A stretch of 64,000 nt of DNA, from NCBI GenBank assembly GCA_023634235.1, contig JAMKCF010000012.1, forward strand, positions 2,029,001 to 2,093,000, written 5' to 3'. The translations under genes and the position numbers were made by a program. Below, piece after piece: positions 1-12,400 of this stretch (position 1 is the stretch's first letter; every line of letters begins with the position of its first letter). The DNA is from Pisaster brevispinus (Eukaryota; Echinodermata; Asteroidea; Forcipulatida; Asteriidae). The notes under the pieces were generated by a model, which saw only the letters and a program-made list of their open reading frames with translations, had not been told where the DNA came from and ran no database searches.

Positions 1-299
1 CTTAATAGCTAAAGACCCACTTGCACATGACATCACACTTACCGGCAAAGGAAGTCAGCTCATTGGACGAAGCTGTTCTCTTGGTGCGAAAAAATGTGCA
101 CATGAACTCGTGCACCAGCAGTAACGTTGCGCGTTGTGCAAGGGATTAAACAAAAATGCTAGGCCAAGCATTGCCTTCTGGACTTTAAAGAGCCAAAGTC
201 AGAGTAAATGTTGAAGTTTTGAAACTGACCTATAGAACTAATTAAGCCTTACAACCAGACAACATTACAACAGACATGCAGACATATTGCAGTCACATT
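1..299. other. Unannotated flank
   Basis: AT-rich sequence with no coding signal, splice pair or repeat structure that I can support. It lies downstream of the 3' end of HOGA1. Confidence 0.4.
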
Positions 300-720
300 A
301 AGAATGAAACTCATGGTTCGCCATTTCCGGATGAGTGAGTTAAAACAATGATCTACCTCGAATGTCCATAACTCCTAGTTATTGCAATGATGTATCGATT
401 TGAAACTTATATCCAATTTTGCCAATTACATGCAGAATTGTACAAAGGAATAAAACTTGTCAGTATGAAATGTCATGGTTCCAGTTGAATAGGCTAAAAC
501 GATGAAAACATTAAATGTCCATAACGCCTTATTAGTGCAATGATCGTCACAAAGTTGTATGAAAAGCTCAAGTGACCATAACTCCTTCTTGCAATGAATT
601 ACCAACTTAAAACTTGGGTCAAATATTGCCATGGATACGCAGATCCATATCAATATAATAAAACTCATGATTATGACACTATTTCCAGGTGAATGAGCTA
701 AAACAACAATATAAAAAGGT
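300..720. repeat. Degenerate tandem repeat, three partial copies
   Basis: A phrase containing 'aaactcatggttc', 'gtgagttaaaaca' and 'aatgtccataac' recurs in diverged form from about 305, 470 and 665. The period is about 160-200 bases. The first two copies also share the following 'gcaatgat' segment. It looks like an old, eroded tandem repeat or pieces of one dispersed element. No coding potential is evident. Confidence 0.4.
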
Positions 721-941
721 TTTAGAATAACGATGGTTCCAAAATTGCAAATCTTATAAATGCATACATTATCTTAACTTGTGTTTTTATCTGTGCAAAA
801 CATGAGGCAAATCACCCCTCTGCACCCCTTACCTAACGAGTCCCCATACACCCATGTCTATTTGTTTCTCTTCCCAGTTGGCCCTCACCCATCCTGAGCC
901 CCTCTGTTACCCCAATTTCAAACCATAAACCAAGTAGGCAG

Positions 942-1207
942 CAGCGGCGGATACAGGGGTGGGCGTGGGGGGCGCACGCCCCCCTTTTTGCTTGAAAAAA
1001 AAAACGAAAAAAAAAAAAAAAAACGGGAAAAAAAAAACTCGAGGGGAAAAATAAGGGAGAGACAAAATTAAAGACATAGGCCTTACCTGGTTTTTTTTAA
1101 AGCTACTAATATTCCATACCTCGTACACTTTTTTTCACCATTTTGTTGCTTGGTAAATTTTCACGCCCCCCCCCCCCCCGTTTGGAAAATCCTGGATCCG
1201 CCCCTGG
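942..1207. mobile_element. MITE-like element with CGGATCCAGG-type inverted ends
   Basis: The left end reads 'cggcggatacaggggtgggcg' and the right end 'cctggatccgcccctg', which are imperfect inverted repeats. Just inside each end is a G/C homopolymer, and the centre is A-rich. This is the layout of short nonautonomous DNA elements. 'ggcag' sits outside both ends and may be a remnant of the target duplication. The family is not assigned. Confidence 0.5.
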
Positions 1208-2880
1208 GCAGTGGTCAAGTGCATACTTGTTAATGTCCCCACCCCTAACATCAGTTGATCAAAAATGATTGGTCTTTCTATTAGTCATTGTTTTTTCTAT
1301 CGGGCGATATTGCTGTTCTAGATTAAAACTGATCTAAGGAAACAAGCAAATTAAACAGTCATTATCTTAATCATGACAGAAGTATAAACTAACTTTTACA
1401 CGCTATCAACTTTGAAATTGATAGTTCATTTATTTGAATGTTCTTCGTTACATGTACATTTGTACAATGTACTATACAATGTTTTATATTAATTAGCATA
1501 AACATTTGGATGGCACTTTCAAAACAAAGTTCTTGACTGACACTTCTTTGGGAAAATCGAACAAAACCACAGAAATCATTACCCTTGAACATCCAGGAAA
1601 TGAGAAGAAACTTAATTATGCTAAGAGCAATTGACCATGTCACATTGATTACAAAAAGAGTGACCAAGGGGGGCAGAATATGTTACACGTGACACTTCAT
1701 GTTGAGGTGTAAAGTTATTATACAGGATTGTCAAGGACAACTAACATCATTGTTTACCTTTAGCCTGAAAGCTGACTGATTATGAAGTTAATACTAGAGC
1801 CATTTTTTTCTGTGAAATTTTTCCCTCTGAAATAAAGTCATATTCGAAAAAAAGAGAGAAACAAAAGCAACAGCTGATTTCAGTAGTTACAACCATAATC
1901 AAGGACAATGCTGAAGATTGTGCAAGATTTTTCACTATTTTCGCCTGACTCACAAATTGGATTAAGCCCAAATGTTCACCGATTTGTTATTTCATGTCAT
2001 GGTTGATCACACAAAACATGAACACTGTCTGCGACTATTTTGTCAGCTCTACCAATTATGTATAATACCTTCCAATAAAAGCACCATTTTTAGTTCATTG
2101 CTTACTTACTGGCAAGGTTTTTTTTTTTGCTTTATTTATTTATTTATTTATCTATTTAGAATATGATAATAATTATCACTTTGTAGCATTACATGCCACA
2201 ACTCAAAACTGAAATTTGTTTCCTCATCAAAAAGATGAATTAAAATTCTTTCAAATAACACCTAATTTAAGATCCCTGGTTAATCAACGTCAAGAATCAA
2301 TGCATCTCTTGAAGTTATAAGAACTTGTAGTCAATCAAAACAGTGGGCACTTTAGAATAAATTTCTCTTCGTAAAAATTCATTAAAACAAAACAAGTTTT
2401 AACAGTGCTTTATTTATGGGCGTTTCAAAGTGCTCATAATTACTTTAAGACAAGTTTTTCAACAGATAATATTTATGGTGGGAAAAAGGTTATTAAAAGG
2501 TTATAAAAAGGTTCTTCAGAAATTACTAAAAATAGCATCATTATATTTCCAGACATGATAATTATTTTAAAATAACACATGCCACAGTTCTTCAAGTGTT
2601 TTCTTTTTGGGGCTATGTCCACCTCATGGTTGAATTGACCTTCAATAATTATTATTAGAATGCTTAATTACAGTAATACCATGATTGCATTCAATTTTCT
2701 TGCAGATTCGCCAGCACGATCCCCTCAAAAGAAGAATTAACCCCATTCTGATGAATAGACTAACCTCTCTTATATCGCAAAGTCAACACCACAACAAACC
2801 ATCTAACCTTGGCGTTGTTTTTTTCAGAGTATTGGTTCCTGTTCATGACACTTGTACAAGACACTTTACTACATATTGTA
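1208..2880. other. AT-rich region 3' of HOGA1, no gene seen
   Basis: No credible exon was found on either strand. A TTTATT at 2409-2414 reads AATAAA on the minus strand and could be a HOGA1 polyadenylation signal about 860 bases past the stop. That assignment is a guess from position only. A short (TTTA)n microsatellite lies at about 2127-2160. Confidence 0.3.
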
Positions 2881-3000
2881 AAGCTTCTCTTCACCCAGGA
2901 GTAGATGGGTACCTGCGAGGGTATAGATTGGTGGTGGTGTGAATGATTACAAACCTGTTTGATTTGTAGATGCTGCACAATCCTAAGGAGATGAGAAGGT
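2880..3000 (+). repeat. Tail fragment of a tRNA-derived SINE
   Basis: The segment 'atgggtacctgcgagggta' resembles 'ttgggtacctgtgagggcg' in the tail of the SINE-like copy near 61500. No tRNA-like head is present here. It appears to be a 5'-truncated copy within the HOGA1 3' flank or 3' UTR. Confidence 0.3.
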
Positions 3001-3269
3001 AACAGGGGCCAATTTGATAAAGAGCTAAGGATTGGTCTCAACTGTGAATCTTATTGCTTAGCGTGATGTCACAATACAATCCACTATGGTAATACTGACA
3101 AGGTGTATCTTAAGATGAATCTTTGTGCTTTGTAAAGTCAACCTAAGGAATGCTTAGGACCCGATGAATGCAATCAAACAATTGATGGCAAATGCCTTGA
3201 AATAAAGTTGAGTCACTGCCAAACTCAGAGAGAATATAAAGGCACCGATACTGGAATGACTTGTGTTTT

Positions 3270-3419
3270 CTACAGGAATCCGTTTTCCACGAAAGCCTGG
3301 CGGAGTTGGGCCTTTTGTGCGTCAGATGCTGGTTGCAGGGGGGATCGAACCGGTCCCCCGTAGAAACCAAACCACTCCATGGCAACCTTAAGACCTGGCA
3401 CTCCAAACTTAGCAGTTAC
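3270..3419 (-). CDS. HOGA1: HOGA1 exon 7 (C-terminus and stop)
   Basis: The acceptor TTACACAG precedes 3419. The 49 residues start [11 protein letters not shown], include [16 protein letters not shown] and end AFVENGFL before TAG at 3272-3270. The W-F-G-Y/F-Y-G-G-P-x-R-x-P-L pattern and the N-G-x-L ending match HOGA1 C-termini. It is separated from exon 6 by a 10.5 kb intron that holds the DIRS element. Confidence 0.92.
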   Translation of the reverse strand, partial: VTAKFGVPGLKVAMEWFGFYGGPVRSPLQPASDAQKAQLRQAFVENGFL

Positions 3420-6400
3420 CTGTGTAAGAGTCAACACAAATAAATTGTAAAATTTCATGGCAACTAAAGAGAGCTCTTGATTGTATAGACAAGACACCAC
3501 ATCATAGCAGTGGGCAGACAATAAGCAACATGCACACATCATAATACATGAAATACACTGTGCAGGCCCAGAATTACACATTCAGGCCATGAAAGACCAT
3601 GGCCCCAAGGTCTTGGCGCCCCTTCAAAAATTGTGAAGTATTATTATATATTTCTGGTAATAAAACCAAGGATGCCTCGTTAGTGAACTTAATCACTGTA
3701 GCTGGCAAGCCTGAGGGAAGATGTAAACAAGGGTGCTTGCTATGTGAACCAGAAACACTTGGGTTAACCCCTCTTCTTCCACGATAAGTGCTCTTAGTTC
3801 TTTCACATGCACTACCAGTCCTGGTACATGGAACCTACAGCTTAACTTGCTCAAGGACACAAGTGCCACAACCATGACTCGAACCCACCAGAAACACCAG
3901 AGCTTGTGTCCGGTGCTCTTAACCGCTCGGCGAACAGAAATACCCTTTGCACAATCAAAATGGACTTGCCCTCTCATCAAAAGATGAAATTCCAGGCCGG
4001 AGTGTGCCTAATACAAAGGCAAGATCTGAATGTTGACTAAAAAGTCTGAGACTTGGATCCAGACCTTAAGTCTTGGGAAATGATGGTATTCCAACCTTTT
4101 GAGAACCCATGGAGTAACAGATTCCAAGGAGCTTTTGGGAACAGTATCCTCACAGCTAGAGAGGAAGATTGTGGTTTATTTTTATCGGGAGGGGGGGGGG
4201 GGGGGAGGAATTTCAAAAGGCAGAAGTTAAAAAAAACCAAACTGATTTCCGATATAATTCTGAAATTTCTCAGCCCCGGTTATACAGCTTTCAAGCAGTG
4301 GGGTGCCTTGTTTTGAATTTGGTGGGGGCGCTGTACTTGCTTGCGACCACTGCACTGATAGGAAAACCTTGTTGCAAAACAACAGATCTACATCTTCAGC
4401 AGACCAATGGAGAACAAGGATATTCAACCGCCGTACCAAATGCCCAATCGTCGTATTTACCAGTATCCCAACCACATGGCACCAACCTCCATTGCCTTTG
4501 ACGGGTATAGAATCAGTTGGTTCAGATGTGGGCATGAACGGTTCGGGAATAACGTGTGGCAAATGGGCAAGGTGGTTTGCCAAGGCGGCTTGGCAGCAGC
4601 TGTTGTGGATGGAATGCCAAAGGGATGTCATCGTTCTGTGGGCCGACCATAGATGTGCTGGGTGGACATCATCCGAGAAGGGTCAGGGTGTGATGCCACG
4701 GAACTGTAAGCAGCAACTCTGGAAAGACAGGCTGTGGTGGGATATAAAATGCGTCTCCCTGCAGACACAAGCTGCTCTTATGGATAAAGCCACAGGTCTG
4801 ACAGCCAGGCACATCATCAAAAATGCACTGGTAACGTGACTGAGCTGCTATGAACTGGCTCAGCCATTTTATGTAGAATCAGTCGGACTGAAAAATCATG
4901 CGAATGTTCCATGCAAGGGATCTACCAATGGGATCCATGTACACATTCTGTACAAAACCACAAACATATTGTGTCCTACAACCCTGGTCATAACTCTTGC
5001 TCTATGAATGACATTGGGCCCAGGTCCCACTGGACCACCCACCAGTGTAAGAGAAGGCAAGCTCAGTTGGTAAAGTACTCAAAACGTTATCAAGAGAACG
5101 CAAGCTCGAGTCCTTCATCAGCCATTTTGTCTTTGTTTGCTACCCATTCACATGTACTATTGTCACAGTCACATAAAGTATGAACCGGGCTTAAAGGCGA
5201 GTCATAGATTTGTTTTTGTCAATGTAATGCTGATTTATAGGCAAAACTATCAAGAAAGATACAATAAAAGTCACCAGTAAAAGTTTCAGCTGAATATAGT
5301 GTCTACTTGCTGACAAAACAGCAAAAAACTGTGACAGTATTTTCACAGGAACGTCGAATCCATACATGTTTAACATGGTGACAACGGCTACCAACAAGAC
5401 CTCTGGCAACAGCAACGGACACCAACCCTCAGAAATCTGAGAAACAATTCATGCATGAATGGTTTCTCAGATTCAAATGCTTTTGGGTGAAAAATTATCC
5501 AAAGCATATTACTTAAAAGGGAATCCTTTCTCAGCTGCAGTGCTTCTCACCAAGTAAGTTTTTATGGGCATAAACTTTTTTGAGTATTTACCAATCGATG
5601 ACCCTACCTTTAAGATGTACAATGAGGTTGGACACAATCGATAGAAGAGAGAATGAAATGGTAAAAGGGAGACATTAAACCTGTCTAGCAGTTGCTTGAT
5701 GAGTGGGGAATGCCACACAAACCCAGACGAGCATATCCCATTGACACATTGTATGCGCGAATTGCAGGTCGGGTTGGTGTTGCGGTATCTTTCCTCACCT
5801 CTGCCTCTAGTACATGTACCCCCAGATCGAATTGGGGGCACTATGTGGATTGGATTTTCAGTCCCTACCCGATGGCATGTATTTTCCCCTTGAATAAACT
5901 GGGGTTTTCCTTCTGTATCTTCTCTCCTTGGGTTCTTGGCTTGTACAGTGATTAAAGTCCACTTTTCTCAAAAACCTTGACTTTACAACCAGACTTTACA
6001 ACTAACAAAAGTGTATTTGAAATACAATCTAATGAGGTACATTTTTGGAAACCTACACATTTAAAACCACAAAATATTTTAAACTCACAATTTAATGAGT
6101 TGTGCAACTTCAGACTGGAGAGACAGGGGTTTCTGCCTCATGAAAGTACCCTTCGTTTTTATCCACATTTTAATTTTTTCTTATTTCTGACTGGGTAAAT
6201 ATTAAATAACTTGGGGACTTGAACCTGCGACCTCCGAATGCACGTGCCGGCGCTCTACCATCTGAGCTACTTAGCCCTAATGTTTCGGTCTCCCTATTTT
6301 GTCAATATCGTTGTTCGGGGTGCCAGTCAGAAGCCATGGCTGCCGTGTGGCCTGGGTTCACATCCAAATTTAAGATACAACCTGTTAACATTTTCACAAA

Positions 6401-9400
6401 GTTTCATCAGTACCTAACCCTTAACAGTGTCATGGCACAGATTTGCACAGAACACCAAGAAAACATTCCGTAATTTCAATTCAGTGTGCTTTGGCCAAAC
6501 TTTGGGCCCAGCATGCCCTACAGTTTTGAAAAAATGAACATCATGTAGATGGACATACAACATCATTCCAAAAGGAAAGACAAAAGTATTATTTACATGT
6601 TTGGGCGTTCGGGTTGGTGTTCAGTATCTTTCCTCGCCTCTGCCTCTAGTATCCCCGTATTGAATTCTACTGGGGGCACTATGTGGATTGGGCTTTCAGT
6701 CCCTACCTGATGGCATGTATTTTCCCCTTGAATAAACTGGGGTTTTCCTTCCGTGTCTTTTCTTCTTGGGTTCTTGGCTTGTACAGTGATTAAAGTCCAC
6801 TTTTCTCAAAAACCTTGACTTTACAACCAGAACTCAATAAACAACTAACAAAAGTGTATTTGAAAAACAATTTAATGAGGTAAACTTTTGGAAACCTACA
6901 CATTTAAAACCCCACCCCACAGTAGTGTGGGCTGGGTCTACGAGCGAATACTTACCTGTAGAGCGAATACTACGTATGCATTGTTCCCTATGCCGGCAGG
7001 CAGATAGCTAAGAGTTTTACACCCAATGGCGCCCTCAAGTGTCCTGTCCCTGATGCCCTGTGACATGCGCACTAGGTTAGCGTCCTCTTTTTCTCGAGCG
7101 TTACGCGCGTAAGCACTCCAAGAATTCGAGTATAGTGGGGAAGGAGGGAGGGTCTCTACAGGTAAGTATTCGCTCGTAGACCCAGCCCACACTACTGTGG
7201 GGTGGGGGTCTACTTCACTCTACTTACCTGTAGAGCGAATACTACGTATGCATAGACTCGCACCGGTAAGGCGGAGGGTATATGCAGAACTTATGTATGT
7301 CAGCCGGGGCGTAGGACACGGGCGTGCCTAAGAAACCCCCAAGGCCTATGGTTCACACCGTAATCACGTGGGAACCAGAAGGTCCGAAGTAGGGCTCCGA
7401 ACAGGAGGCCGAACTTAACAGGTCAACCCAGACGCGAGGCATCGCGAAAAGGGAGAACGCCGAGCGTGGCCCTCGGGGCCCCGGTTCGTGCGCCAAACGT
7501 TAGGGAGGTATTGCCATTATGGGAGAAACATAATAGGTACATCTCATTAAAATCTCATGTCATAGGGATATATGAAAGGAAAGTGGACTCACCAGTTAGC
7601 GCTCCTTGGAAGCTTGGCTGGCTGTCTGCAGAACCTCCCTTCCTGCCTTGCCATCTGTCTGGAGGACGTCCTTCAGGTAGACTTCAGTGAAGGTGTTAGG
7701 GCACTTCCAGCAGGCTGCCTTGGTGATATCAGCCAAGGGTACGCCTTTAAAAAATGCCCAAGAGGCAGTTACCCCCCTAACGTCGTGCGCCCGGATCGGG
7801 TCTTCGGATGCCGGCCAGCCGCCCGGTACGGAGCGGATGGCGGTCACGATCCAGCGTGAGATGGTACATCGCGACGCCGGCCGAAAGGGTGGGGTTGTCG
7901 AGATAAAAAGGTTATGCCCCGTCCGGAGTGATCTCGTACGGTTCATGTACCACTTAAGCGCCCGGACGGGGCACCACAGTTTGTCATTCGCCTCTGATGA
8001 AAGGGACTTGATGTCCGGGACGAAAATGTCCGGGGGCGAAAATGAGCTGGACTGGTTTTTAGTCAGGAAACCGGCCGCGGGAACTAGGCGGACGCCGCCT
8101 GGTTCCCACCGGATATGTCCTGCCTCCACTGACAAGGCGTGTAGCTCACTGCGCCGTCGGGAAGTAGCGACGGACAGGAGGAACGCAACCTTGATGGAAA
8201 GCTGCAACAACGTTGAGCAGTCCATTGGTTCATAAGGAGGTTTTGTCAAAGTCGACAGTACGCTAAATAGGTCCCATGACGGGACCAGTTTGCGTATGGG
8301 GGGATGTGTCACGAACATCCCTTTGATCAGCTGGCTGATGGCCCGGTTATCCGAGACGGAGGAACCGTCTGGGAAGCCCGGGTGAATAGCGGCCACGGCC
8401 GACCGGTAATTCCTTACCGTGCCCGTTGTGAGGCCGCTGTCCAGGAGGTACACCAAGAAATCCCCTACCTCCCCTACAGAAGTATTGGGAGGATGCAGGG
8501 ATTTCCGACTACACCATTTAAAGAAATGGCGTAGTCGGCTGTTGTATATCTTCCTGGTCGAGGCTCGGCGCGACTGAGCTGCGATTGCTGCAGCCCGTCG
8601 CGAAAGGCCAGCTGAGCAGAGGGATCGCGTGACAGCACCCAGCACGTCAGGTGAAGATCCCCCGGAGCCGAGTGAATCATCCCCGAGCTGGGCTGGTAGA
8701 GGAGATCCGCTCGTCCCGGTAAGATTACCGGGCGGTGGATCAGCAGCCTGACGAGCCGGGGGAACCACGAATGGGGCTATGAATGGGGCTATGAGGAGGA
8801 CCTTGCAGTCCTCCTGCTCGATCTTGGTCAGCACTCGAGGGACAAGTGAGATGGGCGGGAACGCATAGGCCAGTAGGCCGTCCCACTGCACTGATAGGGC
8901 ATCGATCTTCCACGCGTTGGGGTCTGGGCCCCTTGCGCAGTAGATCGGCAGTTGGTTGTTCGCATGGGAGGCGAACAAGTCCACGTGGGGCCGGTCTATC
9001 AGTTGAAAGAGGGACCGGGCCACTTGTGGGAGCAGTGACCACTCCGTCGGGGCGATCCAGCCCCTTGAGAGAGCGTCGGCTGTGACGTTCTCTACGCCCA
9101 GGATGTGGATTGCTGACAGCGCTGTCCCCTGCTGTATGCACCAGTGGATGAGGTCCCACGCTAGTGCACACAGCCGACCTGACCGAGTGCCCCCCTGGTG
9201 ATTGATGTAAGCCACTACTGTGGCATTGTCGCATCTCACCAGGACCGCACGTCCCCTGACGTCCGCCTGGAAATGTTGCAGTGCGTTGGAGACGGCTAAC
9301 ATTTCCAGGGCGTTGATGTGGGACGATTGGTGTTCGGGACCCCACACCCCTGCGGTTTGACGCGGGTGGAGGGTCGCACCCCAGCCGTGAAGTGATGCGT

Positions 9401-12400
9401 CGGTTGTGATAGTCACCGACGGTCGGGGCGGGCAGAAAGCACGACCCTGCGAAATGTTCGCTTCGACTAGCCACCAGCGAAGGTGGGGGACTAGCCAGGG
9501 CGTGGTAGGCACCGGATGGTGGATTGGATGCCGAATGGGCCTGTAAAAGGAGAGCAGGTGAAGTTGGATGGGTCTCATCCTCAGCCTGCAGAACTCCACC
9601 AAATCCACCATGCTGGCCATGAGGCCCAACAGCCTGAGCCAGGCCAGAGCCGGAGCCACTGCCGCCGGGAGGAAGAGGGACACGCACTGTCGCAAGTTCG
9701 ACAGGCGGTCCTCCGAAGGGCGGGCCAATCCCCTGCGCAGGTCGAGGGACGCACCGAGGAAGGTGGGAACCTGCGAGGGGATGGGATGGGATTTCTCGGG
9801 GTTGATAATGAAACCGAGGTCGGAGGTCAGGTGCCAAGTAAATTGGAGCGCTGCCTCCGTTTCCTCCCGAGACCGACCCACGACCAGCCAATCGTCGAGG
9901 TACATGAATACCATGATGCCTCGCCTCCGTAGTGCCGCCCCGATCGTTTTTATTATCCGGGTGAACACCCGCGGTGCGGTGGAAAGTCCGAACGGGAGCA
10001 CTACAAATTCGTACAGGGTATTGCTGTATTGGAAGTGTAGGAATTTGCAGTGCTCCGACCTGATCGGGACGTGTAAATAAGCGTCCTTCAGGTCTAGACT
10101 TCCAGCCCACGCGGGCGTTGTTATTGAGCCCAGAATTGTCCTTAGCGTCTCCATGCGGAAACGCTTCGGACGAATAAAATTGTTGAGGGGCTTCAAGTTT
10201 AGGATTGGGCGCCACACTCCAACCTCCTTCTTGGGTGTCAAGAAGAAGGTTGACATGAAACCCGTCCGAGACCCCAAACGGGGGACGACACGCACCGCTC
10301 ACTTGAGGAGGAGGGAGTTGATCTCCCCGCCGAGAGAGCGGCGCTTTGCCATATCGGGTGGCACGGGTGTTGGCCGATTTAGCATGTCCGACGGGGGGGT
10401 CCTCGTAAATTCGAGTGCGTAACCGCGCTCGATCGTTTCGAGGACCCACCGGTCGGAGGTGATCTGACCCCAGGACCCCAAAAACCTCTGAAGGCGGCCT
10501 CCCACGGGTCCGTCGGCGGGAGGTCGCGCAGAGACAGTCGAGTCACTTACGCCACGCCCCGGAGTACCGGGGAGTGGGTGCACGAAAGCCGCGGCCCGAC
10601 TGGGCACGCTGCTGTCCGGGAGGGGGCTGTGCGAAACGGGAGCTGGCCGGGTTACCGGCACGGCCCCGAGCACTGCCCCGTGTCGGCTGTTGCGGGCGTC
10701 GTCGGGGAATAACAAACGACGCCTGCTTCCGGGTCTTGCCCGCGGCTCTGGGTGCCGGGGCTTGCGGTTTCTTGAGGTTGATCTTATCGGTGGCCTTGAG
10801 GCGTTTGGCCTCGGCCTCCATAGATTCCTGGAACTTTCCCGCAAACAGGTCCGACCCTGTGAGTGGGAGGTCAACGAGGCGCTTACGCGCCCCTGGTGAT
10901 GGCAAAAATAGCGCGTCGAGGACGTTAGCTCGACGCGCTGAAGTCGCCAGAGTTGCCACTCTCGTAAATTGATCGAGCACGGAACGGAGTCCGTTGTCGA
11001 GGCAGTGGAGTGCGGCGACCATCATGTCGGCCGGAACCGCCGACTCTTCCTCGCACCCCAGTGTCAAATATTCGGAGAGAAGCAGGAGGAATGAGGTGGC
11101 GCGCATACCCATGCGCGCCGAAGAGTCCATCTTTTTGGCAACGTCCTCCAATTTCCCGCGGGTCTTATCCACAAAGGGGAGTTTGGAGGACGCCGCGCCT
11201 CTGTCAGCGGCCAGCTTGTCCGTGGCCGAGTCCGGCAGGACGGGGGTGGCAAGGTACTTCTCGAAATCCCCTGGGGGGAAACGGTAGTAGGGTACAGTAC
11301 GCTTGGAGTACGGGACCCACTTCTTTGCCCCCATTACCCCGTCTATGCGGCCCACGCATACTCGGTCCAAGGGTATCATGGGGAAGACCTTGGTCGCTCC
11401 GGTCGCCGGGCCCGACCTCCTCTTGAACGATTGGCATTCCTCGGGAAGGGGCTCGGATTCGGAGGGAAGATCCAAAACCCGGATCATGTCTCTTTGGACT
11501 AGTCGCAGTTCGGTTTCAGAGATGGACATGCTCTGAACGCTGCTGGCCAACTCGTCCCCTTCGTCGGCCGTAATGGCCGAGTCGGGGGGACGAGATGCCA
11601 TCGGGGAATGGGAGCCATACCCCGATGGCGCACTAGCCTCGTCACGGCCTAGCGAGTCGTTGTCCGACTCGAAGGACGCTGACGGGTGCAGGCTTATCCC
11701 CTGTGGGGATGCCGGCCCACGGGCCGCCGGGTGTGGCAGTGTCCGCTGGCCGGTGGTCACGCGGCCCTGGCCGTGGTGGCTAGCCGGCGGGGGCTGCAAG
11801 CCTGGGGGGGACTCTGGAGCACGGCTAGCCGTGTGCGGTAGACCCCGTTGATTCTGGGTTACCCAGCCGTGACCGTAGTGACTCGGGGGCCCTTCCGGGG
11901 TGGCCGATTCATAGGGGCCCTGGCTTGGATCGTCCCTCCGGCCCGATAGGGAGGCCGTGAGGGTACTAAAAGCCTGCAAAAAATCCTCTCTGGAGATCGG
12001 GTCCCCCCCCCTTATAGTTTGCCATGGGGTGCCCGATCGGAGGAATCGCTCGAGCTTGATGGTGAGCGGCGAGAGCAGGACTTCTTTCCCTTCTTCTTTT
12101 TGGAAGAGCGGCCCCGAGTGGACTCCGAGGATAGCCCGGATGTCACTTGGGTGACGGGGAATCCCGAACAGCGGGTAAAGCCCGATGTGGGGGGTGTGCC
12201 CTCGGAACGTACGGATCCGAGGGGGCCCCATGGGGCCTGCTCTGCGTGGCCAATGGCCTGACCGGCCGACAGCGCTCCCAGCCCGATAGCGTAGGCGGGT
12301 GCTGTACGGTCAAGGCGGCCGTAAAGGAGCCCGTCCCTAGGCACCGTGGTCTTTACGGTGGCGTAGGGAGGGTCCGGGTGCAGCGAGCCGTGGACGGGGT

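Noticed and set aside
8740..10449. 569-codon minus-strand ORF overlapping the DIRS RT ORF
   Set aside because: It is a different frame of the RT/RNase H coding sequence; its Pro/Gly/Arg/His-rich composition is that of a GC-rich shadow frame and it has no domain motifs.
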